From a bacterium (lineage in GTDB: Bacteria; Electryoneota; Electryoneia; Electryoneales; Electryoneaceae), in contig JANQEY010000236.1 in NCBI GenBank assembly GCA_028278125.1, forward strand, positions 1-18,353: a stretch of 18,353 nt of DNA, given 5' to 3'. Position 1 is the stretch's first letter. Every line of letters begins with the position of its first letter. The notes beneath the pieces are model-generated. The model was given only the letters and a program-made list of their open reading frames with translations. It was not told where the DNA came from and made no database searches. Positions 1-7,253 of the stretch are shown here, in pieces. Both the position numbers and the translations under genes were made by a program.

Positions 1-36
1 ATAACATTTTGGCATGAAGGTTGATATAAGAAATGA

Positions 37-127
37 CGTGGGACCCTGCGCGCCCACGGTAGTTTACCTCCTTTCCTAGAGAGGAGCCCTTGCTTCGTCA
101 CACTCGTCCGGGGTGTGTCGTTTTTTT
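37..127 (+). ncRNA. Possible 3' part of a structured RNA (three hairpins ending in a terminator)
   Basis: Three hairpins follow one another with short linkers. The first pairs 37-42 with 53-58 (6 perfect pairs). The second pairs 68-74 with 80-86 (7 pairs, one G-U, 5-nt loop). The third pairs 96-103 with 113-120 (8 positions, one mismatch) and runs straight into seven T residues. No convincing reading frame crosses them. The order suggests the 3' portion of a small RNA or a long structured 3' UTR whose start lies left of the window. I could not match it to tmRNA, 6S RNA, RNase P RNA or SRP RNA. The pairings are seen in the sequence; the RNA-gene reading is inference. Confidence 0.3.
96..127 (+). 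terminator. Intrinsic terminator
   Basis: The stem 96-103 / 113-120 has one internal mismatch and a 9-nt loop, and is followed directly by T7 (121-127). It ends whatever transcript enters from the left edge and isolates the next gene, which starts 134 nt further on. Confidence 0.7.
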
Positions 128-184
128 ATTGCCTGCAAACAAGAAATTATACCCCTAACTTTATAAATGTTCCCGGCAACGAAC

Positions 185-213
185 TTGCTCATTCTCAATC
201 GAGCAATTACATT
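185..213 (+). promoter_or_regulatory. Candidate sigma-70 type promoter with embedded inverted repeat
   Basis: TTGCTC (185-190) and TACATT (208-213) are separated by exactly 17 nt, about 48 nt upstream of the next start codon. Each box matches the general consensus only partly. The -35 box is also one arm of a perfect 6-bp inverted repeat (185-190 / 201-206), so a repressor site or hairpin could overlap the promoter. Promoter consensus sequences in this lineage are unknown, so this is weak evidence. Confidence 0.3.
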
Positions 214-261
214 GTGCCAAATACCCTGATTAGCCATTGTTCAAAATACCAAAGGTGAATA

Positions 262-1482
262 ATGCGACCGACAAAATCATTCTTCAAATTCTCGGTAAAT
301 GTTCTGCTGGTCTTCCTCCTGGTTTCGTCATCATTCAGCAAAGACAAAGTGAATCTTCAAGCCAGGTTCCAGGAAGCATTGTCAATGCCTGAGGGAATGG
401 AACGAACAACCGAATTGGAATCACTCCTTGTCGCAGACAGGAAAGAAAAATTAGGTGCTGCACTCATCGATGAAATTGTAAGGATCTACCTTGCGGAGGG
501 TGATCTTAACAGGGTGCTGGAGCTTGAAGAAGAAATGAAAGACAGGAAAAGCAGGGATTACGATTCGAAGATTGCCATCGGTATAATGCTGCATGAAGAA
601 CGTAATGAAAAGAAAAACGCCTTAAGATGGCTGGAAATGGCGTTAAAAAATGTTGGTGACGCAAGGCGTAAATCACCCGCCGGGTACTATTCTCCGGCAT
701 GGCTTGAAGAGACAAACAGGCTGGCGGCTGAAATCCAGGCAAACATGGCACTCGTCCATTATGACAACGGCGATTACGAGTCCTCTAAAGACTATATCAC
801 ACGTGCGATGAATGGGAGAACCGAACCGGAAGACTACCATTTTTTCAGCGAAATTCTCCTTCACCAGGGGCTATTCAGGCAATGCATCGGGGCTGCTATG
901 TTTGCCTATCAACGGGGGAACATGAAAGATGCCCTGGAAACACTTAAATCAGCCTATGATTCTCTTGCCTGGGACATAACACTCTATGAACGATATGTTG
1001 ACGAGTTCCGGGATTTGTATATCGACAATACAGTTAAAGATATCTTGAAGAAAAAGGAACTTGCAAAGGCAAAAGACCTTGAGGAATTTCAAATCACCAC
1101 TCTCGTTGATGCCAACGGGGCTATCCTGATTTTCTGGGATGAGAATATGCATGAATACGATTTCAGAGCCCTTGAGGACACCTATAAAATTCTGCAGCGT
1201 GAAAACATCCCCAATTCGATTCAATACGTTGGGCACAATTTCGAAGAAACAAGCGACAAGCTTAGAAAGAAACGTTACACTTTCTGGAATGAAAATATAG
1301 CGACCGTGGACGTCCAGGAGGTATACAAGGTAGAAAAAACACCAACAATCGTGTTTGTGGGAGACAACCTGAGATTGTTGTATCGTATCGAAGGACCCAA
1401 CAGGAATATGGGTGAAATATTTACCCAGATATGGGAATCTCACCTTGAATCACGTGCGCAACATGAATCATCCATAAGATAA
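262..1482 (+). CDS. Secreted TPR-like protein with C-terminal thioredoxin-like domain lacking CxxC
   Basis: The protein has 406 residues. It begins with a signal peptide (basic start, hydrophobic core at residues 11-22, probable cleavage near 26), so it should act in the periplasm or outside the cell. Residues 30-255 are helical with TPR-like units, for example near 103-130, 158-184 and 192-232. Residues 275-395 look like a thioredoxin/TlpA fold: a strand ending in FW (291-292) where the redox motif should follow, a helix, then K-T-P-T-I-V-F-V (359-366), whose Pro361 sits where the cis-proline belongs. The redox site reads D-E-N-M-H-E-Y-D, so both cysteines are missing and a disulfide role is unlikely. 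An AAAGGTG ribosome site lies just upstream. The creatininase-family gene follows after 33 nt, so the two may be co-transcribed. The precise role is unknown; protein binding or envelope scaffolding is my inference. Confidence 0.85.
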   Translation: MRPTKSFFKFSVNVLLVFLLVSSSFSKDKVNLQARFQEALSMPEGMERTTELESLLVADRKEKLGAALIDEIVRIYLAEGDLNRVLELEEEMKDRKSRDYDSKIAIGIMLHEERNEKKNALRWLEMALKNVGDARRKSPAGYYSPAWLEETNRLAAEIQANMALVHYDNGDYESSKDYITRAMNGRTEPEDYHFFSEILLHQGLFRQCIGAAMFAYQRGNMKDALETLKSAYDSLAWDITLYERYVDEFRDLYIDNTVKDILKKKELAKAKDLEEFQITTLVDANGAILIFWDENMHEYDFRALEDTYKILQRENIPNSIQYVGHNFEETSDKLRKKRYTFWNENIATVDVQEVYKVEKTPTIVFVGDNLRLLYRIEGPNRNMGEIFTQIWESHLESRAQHESSIR

Positions 1483-1515
1483 AGACTAAAATTCTACTAA
1501 AGTTCAGGAATACCT

Positions 1516-2265
1516 ATGAGTTTTAAACCACGCAACTACCTGATACAAAACCTGCTCTGGAAAGAAGTCCGTGACCTGGTTGACCAGGGTTGTAAACGTG
1601 TACTTATTCCATGTGGCGCAACTGAAGCTCATGGCGCTACGGGGTTAGGAACAGATACGATCATCCCAACAGGTCTGGCTGAAAAACTGGCACCTGAATT
1701 TGACGCCCTGATTGCACCCGCTATCCCTTATGGTGTCTTAAAATCCCTCCGTTCGTATACCGGATCGGTAACCCTGGAGCCTGAAACATATGAAACATTG
1801 ATGACAGAAATAGGCATGGGTCTTCTCGAAAGTGGATTTGAGGAACTGATCTTTTTAAACGGTCATTCGGGAAACCGGGAGGGTTTGAAAAAGGCTGCCT
1901 TCGAACTGCATTCCGATTATGACGCACGCACACTTGTTTACGACTGGTATCTTGAACCGGAAGACTCCTCACCGGGTGTTTATGACGCAACTGGAAGTCA
2001 TTCAGGAGCAGCGGAAACGGGAATGGTGACAGCGATTGAACCAAATGCCGCTCCTGTTGATATGTGGAATAAAGATGAAGCAGGTCCTTTAAGTCCGGCT
2101 GTTTATGCTTATCCCGGACCCTATCCTATTATTCTATTCGAGGAAGATGCCGGCCTGCCTGACCATGATGTATCAAAAGCGGAAAAGTTCTTCGATATTG
2201 TCCTCGACATGGCTCGTAAATCTATCAGCAGGGTGATAAATCAGTGGGAGTCATTGGATTTATAG
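1516..2265 (+). CDS. Creatininase-family amidohydrolase
   Basis: The 249-residue product matches the creatininase/MftE/formamide-hydrolase fold in length and motif order. Motifs are P-C-G-A-T-E-A-H-G (32-40), G-T-D (45-47), a Y-G (72-73) before the S-Y-T-G-S-V-T-L strand, N-G-H-S-G-N (115-120), and G-S-H-S-G-A-A-E-T-G (160-169). Glu37, His39, Asp47, His117 and Glu167 are the expected metal or active-site residues. Family members are metal-dependent enzymes that open cyclic or linear amides: creatinine, a formamidopyrimidine in flavin/F420 synthesis, or the mycofactocin peptide. The N-G-H-x-G-N form is closer to the non-creatinine branches. No flavin, F420 or mycofactocin gene is nearby, so the substrate cannot be named. 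AGGA (1506-1509) six nt before ATG supports the start. Confidence 0.85.
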   Translation: MSFKPRNYLIQNLLWKEVRDLVDQGCKRVLIPCGATEAHGATGLGTDTIIPTGLAEKLAPEFDALIAPAIPYGVLKSLRSYTGSVTLEPETYETLMTEIGMGLLESGFEELIFLNGHSGNREGLKKAAFELHSDYDARTLVYDWYLEPEDSSPGVYDATGSHSGAAETGMVTAIEPNAAPVDMWNKDEAGPLSPAVYAYPGPYPIILFEEDAGLPDHDVSKAEKFFDIVLDMARKSISRVINQWESLDL

Positions 2266-2290
2266 CAAATATTTCGATTATCTATATAGA

Positions 2291-2315
2291 AAAGCCCACC
2301 AACCAGGTGGGCTTT
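2291..2315. terminator. Bidirectional intrinsic terminator
   Basis: A perfect 10-bp stem (2291-2300 / 2306-2315) encloses a 5-nt loop and is bounded by A-rich and T-rich arms. It sits between the convergent creatininase-family gene (+) and gdhA (-) and can serve both. Confidence 0.85.
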
Positions 2316-2339
2316 ATTATTGAATAGTTTCGAAAATTA

Positions 2340-3671
2340 TTATGCATATAATCCGCGTAATTCCGCAGCGCGTGTTACCCTTTGTATTCCAACGATAAAA
2401 GCGGCAACTCGCATGGGAACATCAAACTTTTCTTTTGTCTCCCAGACCGCTTCAAATGCCTGGTCCATATAATTCTTCAAATCTTCATGAATCCTGTCAG
2501 GATGCCAGTAATAACCCATCCTGTTCTGTACCCATTCAAAATAGCTGACTGTCACACCGCCTGCATTGCAGAGAATATCAGGAATTATGAGAGTACCCAT
2601 CTTATCAAGAATCTCATCTGCTTCCGGGGTAACAGGACCATTTGCGGCTTCAGCAATTATCCTTGCTCGTACATTTGAAGCATTTTCCGCTGTAATCTGG
2701 TTTTCCAGGGCTGCTGGAATGAGGATATCTACATCCTCTTCGAGAACCTTCATCGGATCGTCCAGTATATCAGCGTTACCATCAGGATTATTATGGAAGT
2801 CTTTCAGGGATTTGTTCTGTTTAACATGATCAATGGCTGCCTGGAGGTTGATACCATCACTTGACATCGCCACAAAACCGCCATCCACATCACTGATAGC
2901 CATTATTTTCGCTTCCATACCACCAAGGATTTTTGCAGCGTTTGAACCGGCATTTCCAAATCCCTGGATTGCCACTGTGGCGTTTTTAACGTCCTGTGAA
3001 AGATGCGCCAGTGCTCTTTCAATACAGAATACAACACCCTGTGCTGTTGCGGTTTCACGACCGGCACTTCCACCCAGTTCAAGAGGCTTGCCCGTAACTA
3101 CTGACGGCAGGTAATCACCCTTGTGCATTGAATAAGTGTCCTCGAACCATGCCATCACCTGGGGATTGGTGTTAACATCAGGTGCGGGAACGTCACGGTC
3201 AGGACCGAAAATGTCCATTAATTCGGCAAAATAACGACGCGATAACCTTTCAAGCTCACCCATGGAAAGTTCGCGTGGTTCGCAGATGACTCCGCCTTTT
3301 CCCCCGCCCATCGGGATTCCGACAACGGAACATTTGAATGTCATCCAGAACGCAAGAGCTTTTACTTCATCGAGTGAAACATCAGGATGAAAACGTACAC
3401 CACCCTTGGCAGGCCCTCGGGCGATATTATGCTGTACCCTGTATCCACGGAATACACGAATCGAACCATCATCCATTCTCACTGGAAGTTTTACCTCGAC
3501 TATCCTGCGAGGTTCCTTTATCATTGCAACCTGGTCATTGGTCAATTCAAGCTTCTTAGCGGCTGCTTCAAACTGTTTTAACGCATTCTCGAAAACATTT
3601 TTTCGGTCGGCTGAATGCATCTCTTCCAAAGCGTGTTCATATGCTTTGTCTGACCGTTCACCTGTAATCAT
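2340..3671 (-). CDS. gdhA: Glutamate dehydrogenase (Glu/Leu/Phe/Val dehydrogenase family)
   Basis: This enzyme interconverts glutamate and 2-oxoglutarate plus ammonia with NAD(P), linking nitrogen and carbon metabolism in the cytoplasm. The 443 residues are full length for the hexameric family. The substrate domain has the R-G-P-A-K-G-G-V-R-F-H-P segment (85-96, Lys89), Lys113, and M-G-G-G-K-G-G-V (121-128) with catalytic Lys125. The A-P-D-V-N-T-N (163-169) motif carries catalytic Asp165. The Rossmann domain shows G-F-G-N-A-G (237-242), and the N-A-G-G-V-x-V-S-Y-F-E-W segment lies near the C-terminus. Strand two of the Rossmann fold ends in I-S-D (Asp261); an acidic residue there often goes with NAD, but the cofactor is not settled. 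ATG is preceded by GGGGAAG (3676-3682). It is transcribed divergently from the secreted-protein gene at 3926. Confidence 0.96.
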   Translation of the reverse strand: MITGERSDKAYEHALEEMHSADRKNVFENALKQFEAAAKKLELTNDQVAMIKEPRRIVEVKLPVRMDDGSIRVFRGYRVQHNIARGPAKGGVRFHPDVSLDEVKALAFWMTFKCSVVGIPMGGGKGGVICEPRELSMGELERLSRRYFAELMDIFGPDRDVPAPDVNTNPQVMAWFEDTYSMHKGDYLPSVVTGKPLELGGSAGRETATAQGVVFCIERALAHLSQDVKNATVAIQGFGNAGSNAAKILGGMEAKIMAISDVDGGFVAMSSDGINLQAAIDHVKQNKSLKDFHNNPDGNADILDDPMKVLEEDVDILIPAALENQITAENASNVRARIIAEAANGPVTPEADEILDKMGTLIIPDILCNAGGVTVSYFEWVQNRMGYYWHPDRIHEDLKNYMDQAFEAVWETKEKFDVPMRVAAFIVGIQRVTRAAELRGLYA

Positions 3672-3762
3672 AATACTTCCCCTATTCAGACGCTCAATAG
3701 CGTAACTAATTTAAATAACCAAATGTAAATACCCAATTCAACGATGCGGAAGTTAGTATAAT

Positions 3763-3795
3763 GACCTGAAAGCTGCATAATACTAATTTCAGGTC
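3763..3795. promoter_or_regulatory. Inverted repeat in the divergent gdhA upstream region
   Basis: GACCTGAAA (3763-3771) is repeated in inverse as TTTCAGGTC (3787-3795), a perfect 9-bp dyad with a 15-nt spacer. No T-tract follows on either strand, so it is not an obvious terminator. It lies about 95 nt upstream of the gdhA start and could be an operator or a leader hairpin. Confidence 0.4.
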
Positions 3796-3805
3796 TCAAG
3801 AGCCA

Positions 3806-3820
3806 GATAATTGAATTATC
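3806..3820. promoter_or_regulatory. Perfect 15-bp palindrome, possible operator
   Basis: Seven-base arms (3806-3812 and 3814-3820) are perfectly complementary around one central base. The palindrome is AT-rich and sits 11 bp beyond the previous dyad, between two divergent genes. This geometry suits binding by a dimeric regulator, but no regulator gene is adjacent, so the role is inferred only. Confidence 0.35.
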
Positions 3821-3925
3821 ATCACAAGTTTATAGCGAGTTGCAAGAGGGCTTGAAGATGCTTAAAATGATATAAAGGTGCCGAAAATGAGGTCGATTTT
3901 TTCGACTGTTACTAGGGAGTTTGTT

Positions 3926-6397
3926 ATGATTAGAAGCAAAACGTTATTGGTTATAATTATATCCACCCTCTTTATCATCTCCAGTGCCTGGGCTTCGGGT
4001 GATAATATTTCTTTTTCCAAAGCAACTGATTTCAGGTTAGCATCTGACAATAACAATAGGTATTACAATGAGTTGGATGAGGACACCCTGATATATTTCG
4101 AGGATTTTGAAGGTGATAATGTCCTTGAAGAGTGGGAATCATTTAATTATAACCCTGCTGATCCGTCAGCATGGCATACCGACACCTGGAACGCATTTGA
4201 GGATGGTACTTCATGGTGGTGCGGAACTGATGATGTGGAAGGTGAAGGAGTTTATGGCTACGACAACGCCTGGCTCCAGTACCTCGATACTCCTGTCCTC
4301 GATTTTTCCAATGCCGTTGATAACCTGACATTGGACTTTGTTCTTCAGCATGGTTCAGAAGCTGGAATCCCGGGACCCAACTATGAAGGTTTTGACGGTT
4401 GGGACGGCGGTTCGGTATTCATCTCACTGGATAATGGCGTAACCTGGGAAGTACTGGAAAATCCCAGCTATGAATATAATGCTGAAAGTTTATATGCATT
4501 CTTCAGTCGTGGAGTTGGTGACAGCATTGCCGGTTGGAGAGATGTTTCTGAAGGTTGGGTAGAATGCAGCTATGATCTGAGCGGGTATATCGAGGAAGCA
4601 ACAGTCACAATCCGTTTTGCTTTTGCATCGGATAACGGTGTAAACACAACCAGCAACGAGGATTGGTTTGGTTTCTTCGTTGATGAAATTGAGATTTATG
4701 ACGATGATGTCACGTACCTCGAGAATAATGCCGAAGGTGTTGCTGATCCTGAGGATCTGATTCCTGTTCCACTTGAGGGTACTGACGTCACATGGGAACT
4801 CCAGGAAGATGAATACTTCAGTGAAACCCATGCCTGGGGATGTGAAAACGGATTAAACGTATTCTCTGTCCTTATCTCACCAGACATTCAATTACTTGAC
4901 GGCTGGCGTCATTTCCTGACTTACTACGTCTATTGTGATTATCCTGATGATGATGGTGACAGCACCGGTACTCTCGAGGATTACTACCAGATCCAGATAT
5001 CAAACGACGGTGGTGAACATTGGGAAACATTTGGCCACGATTATGGTTATAACGGAAGTGACCAGGGATGGGTTCTCCGTGAGAATATTCTAGTTCAGGG
5101 TCAAAATCAAGCAACCGAAGAGATAATGGAAATTCCACCAGAGTATGCAGGTGGACAGGTGAGCTTCCGTTTCAGGGCAATAACAGATGGCGACCACAAC
5201 GGTGGTGAAGGTACCGGTGTATTTATCGATGATATATCGGTAATAGCAAATTCCGGTTGGGAACATGATATTGGTGTCGAAGAGGTATTTATCCCCTTCC
5301 CCACCACTGTCGATTACCTTGTTCCCGCCTGGGCGCAATTCAGGAATTATGGCAACAACCAGGAAGAATTTAGTGCTCTATGGCGCCTTGGAAACGATCC
5401 GGAAGCGTTGCTCAACAACTATGCAATAGAACCGGGGGATTCTGTCCGTGTCTGGCTTGATAATAACGACGAGGACGGCCTCGATGGATGGATGCCTGTT
5501 GTTCCCGGTACGTTCCCACTCTATGTGCAAAGGCTGCTGTTCGACGACTACCCTGATAATGATACGTCGAGAACTTACCTGGTGGACGTCCTCCCCGCCG
5601 GTGAATATGAACTCGGTTATGATGACAGGTTTTATGAGTTCACAACTACACGGTTTGATGCCGGTGAAGGTCCAGCTACACATTTCTTCATCCCTGAAGA
5701 CCTTGATAATTTCAATATAGAGATGGTACGTGTGATGTGGAACGGTAACATGGGTCTTGAAGGTATCGACGCTGCGGATTTTACCCTGCATATCTTTGGC
5801 GGTGGAGAAACTTTTGGGGAAGAACTATACTCCGGCACATTTACAGCTACCCCGGACATAACTATCCCTAACGTTCATGAACTTGATCTAGGAGTAAATG
5901 AAGCCTTAATGGGATTATCAGGCGATTTCTGGGTCTGGTTTGAACTGAACCATATAGAAGACGACCGGCTTTGGCCGGAACCGGTATTCTCAGAAGAAAA
6001 TGTAGGCGAAGGATTCCATTATGATTATGATGGTTCTTCTTTATCGAATTCGTATGCTGACTGGATGATCCGTGTAGTTGGGACATATGAGGTAGAAGAT
6101 GGTGTCGACGGTACTGAGCTGACTGCTGTTCCCGCAAAATTTGCGCTGCACGAAGCATATCCAAACCCGTTTAATCCCAGCACCAACATCAGCTTTGACG
6201 TGGCGAAACATTCTTATGTCAACCTGACCGTCTATAATATCAACGGGCAGGAAGTTGCCTGGGTTGTCAACAGGGATTTCGCACCGGGAAGCTACAATGT
6301 TACCTGGGATGCATCATCGCTATCCAGTGGTATCTATTTCGTTAAAATGAATGCCGGTAGTTTCAATGATGTCAACAAGGTGATGCTATTGAAATAG
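3926..6397 (+). CDS. Large secreted multidomain protein with T9SS-type C-terminal sorting domain
   Basis: From ATG 3926 the product has 823 residues. A clean signal peptide (M-I-R-S-K, hydrophobic core 6-20, A-W-A cleavage near 23) leads to two related beta-sandwich modules, about 58-258 and 285-441. Both carry an Asp-box-like S-x-D/N-x-G-x-x-W strand and finish with F-V/I-D-D/E-I, as in MAM/immune-inhibitor-A jelly rolls. A CARDB-like segment follows, then another beta domain. Residues 735-823 form the FlgD-Ig-like type A sorting domain with A-Y-P-N-P-F-N-P-S-T and the closing S-S-G-I-Y-F-V-K pattern. This tail sends cargo through the type IX route to the surface. The protein is rich in Asp, Glu and aromatic residues, and no catalytic motif was found; adhesion or glycan binding is a guess. 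I chose ATG 3926 over GTG 3878 and ATG 3887 because GGAG (3916-3919) sits 6 nt upstream and the signal peptide starts properly. Confidence 0.9.
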   Translation: MIRSKTLLVIIISTLFIISSAWASGDNISFSKATDFRLASDNNNRYYNELDEDTLIYFEDFEGDNVLEEWESFNYNPADPSAWHTDTWNAFEDGTSWWCGTDDVEGEGVYGYDNAWLQYLDTPVLDFSNAVDNLTLDFVLQHGSEAGIPGPNYEGFDGWDGGSVFISLDNGVTWEVLENPSYEYNAESLYAFFSRGVGDSIAGWRDVSEGWVECSYDLSGYIEEATVTIRFAFASDNGVNTTSNEDWFGFFVDEIEIYDDDVTYLENNAEGVADPEDLIPVPLEGTDVTWELQEDEYFSETHAWGCENGLNVFSVLISPDIQLLDGWRHFLTYYVYCDYPDDDGDSTGTLEDYYQIQISNDGGEHWETFGHDYGYNGSDQGWVLRENILVQGQNQATEEIMEIPPEYAGGQVSFRFRAITDGDHNGGEGTGVFIDDISVIANSGWEHDIGVEEVFIPFPTTVDYLVPAWAQFRNYGNNQEEFSALWRLGNDPEALLNNYAIEPGDSVRVWLDNNDEDGLDGWMPVVPGTFPLYVQRLLFDDYPDNDTSRTYLVDVLPAGEYELGYDDRFYEFTTTRFDAGEGPATHFFIPEDLDNFNIEMVRVMWNGNMGLEGIDAADFTLHIFGGGETFGEELYSGTFTATPDITIPNVHELDLGVNEALMGLSGDFWVWFELNHIEDDRLWPEPVFSEENVGEGFHYDYDGSSLSNSYADWMIRVVGTYEVEDGVDGTELTAVPAKFALHEAYPNPFNPSTNISFDVAKHSYVNLTVYNINGQEVAWVVNRDFAPGSYNVTWDASSLSSGIYFVKMNAGSFNDVNKVMLLK

Positions 6398-6418
6398 TCG
6401 TAACAGATAGACTTCATT

Positions 6419-6449
6419 AATCCCGCTTGATGTTCAGGCGGGATTTTTT
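6419..6449 (+). terminator. Intrinsic terminator of the secreted-protein gene
   Basis: An 8-bp stem (6419-6426 / 6438-6445) with an 11-nt loop runs into six T residues (6444-6449), 22 nt after the stop codon. Confidence 0.9.
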
Positions 6450-6472
6450 CGCTGAAACTGCCAACTGGGTGG

Positions 6473-6490
6473 CCCGACATTATTGTCGGG
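6473..6490. repeat. Perfect short hairpin in an intergenic spacer
   Basis: CCCGACA (6473-6479) pairs perfectly with TGTCGGG (6484-6490) around a 4-nt loop. No T-tract follows. It sits in the 6450-6656 spacer and looks like a small interspersed palindromic element. Whether it recurs in the genome cannot be seen here. Confidence 0.4.
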
Positions 6491-6531
6491 TGTCAAAGTT
6501 TGTTCCCGGACCCTGGGCGGTTCGGGCTACA

Positions 6532-6556
6532 GCTTGATGTTTCTGGTGGGATTTTA
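6532..6556 (+). repeat. Degenerate second copy of the upstream terminator sequence
   Basis: GCTTGATGTT followed by a GGTGGGATTTTA tail closely echoes 6425-6449 (GCTTGATGTT, then GGCGGGATTTTTT), about 107 nt downstream. The left stem arm is lost here, so it should not terminate. It reads as the remnant of a local duplication. Confidence 0.35.
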
Positions 6557-6656
6557 TATTTCTTCAGGGAAACAGATTTCTCTTTCCTGATTGCATAGCT
6601 GTTTTCTATATACTACCTTCGTGCCGTTCTGAGTTTTTCATTGATGGATATTTTTT

Positions 6657-7253
6657 GTGAAACTGTCATTTGTTCAAAAGTGGGCGTTAAAATCAGCCTG
6701 GAAAAGAAGCGGGAAATCCGTAAATAGTGACGATCCGGTAAAGTCGCAGGGTATTCTATTTATCTTTCCCCAGGACCCGGTAAAAATCGCTCCCCTGATC
6801 GATCCTCTACGGAAATGGCTCGCTGATAAACCTTTTGATGATATCTATATCATTATACCAAAGTCTTCACAGGACCTGCTGAACCTGCTTGACAGGAATG
6901 TTACACCTATCGCCTATTCCGAATTTGACATCAAGAAAAACGGTATACCTTTAAAAACCCTGCAGGACAGGATATTTAATAAACGGATGAATATTGTTGT
7001 ATTGCTCTCATCCGAGGTGGATATCCTGAGTGAAATATTTTTTGCCCTGGTTCCCGCAAACCTGAAAGCGGCTATTCAGCACGAATTACGTTATAACCGA
7101 GTTAATTTCCTTGTAGAGCCAAAGAGCGATCATAATCCAGCGGAACTTTCACGGCTCCTCCTGGATTACATCGCTCAATTTGCTTTAAACCAACCTCAAT
7201 TCAGGGATGATCTGCCGGAATCATTATTCCCTGAGAATCTTTTTGAATCCTGA
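6657..7253 (+). CDS. Hypothetical cytoplasmic protein, DUF6913-like
   Basis: The protein has 198 residues, no signal peptide and no membrane span. Residues 31-180 alternate short beta strands and helices: I-L-F-I-F (33-37), D-D-I-Y-I-I-I-P (81-88), a segment reading F-D-I-K-K-N-G-I-P (residues 105-113), I-V-V-L-L-S (near 128-133), then a patch K-A-A-I-Q-H-E-L. This order resembles the Rossmann-like DUF6913 proteins of Bacteroidetes (F/D-I-N-W-x-G-x-P, then a D-L-L-I-x-L strand, then A-K-x-R-V-G) and, more remotely, the N-terminal half of GT9 glycosyltransferases. I recalled this from memory and did not test it. The start is GTG with no strong ribosome site; an in-frame stop at 6642 and the lack of a nearby ATG leave no better choice. 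Its function is unknown. Confidence 0.75.
   Translation: MKLSFVQKWALKSAWKRSGKSVNSDDPVKSQGILFIFPQDPVKIAPLIDPLRKWLADKPFDDIYIIIPKSSQDLLNLLDRNVTPIAYSEFDIKKNGIPLKTLQDRIFNKRMNIVVLLSSEVDILSEIFFALVPANLKAAIQHELRYNRVNFLVEPKSDHNPAELSRLLLDYIAQFALNQPQFRDDLPESLFPENLFES

Noticed and set aside
37..127. tmRNA, 6S, RNase P or SRP RNA as identity of the hairpin region
   Set aside because: The tRNA-like end, central bubble and conserved loops of these families could not be found; the region is kept only as an unassigned candidate RNA.
949..1443. 164-codon minus-strand open frame
   Set aside because: It is antisense to the well-supported TPR/thioredoxin-like gene and has no recognisable motif.
3878..3925. Upstream GTG (3878) and ATG (3887) starts for the secreted protein
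   Set aside because: They add a polar stretch before an otherwise perfect signal peptide, and ATG 3926 has GGAG six nt upstream.
5378..5791. 137-codon minus-strand open frame, with several other minus frames over 4490-6164
   Set aside because: All overlap the T9SS cargo gene antisense; its repeated Asp/Glu codons leave long open frames on the opposite strand.
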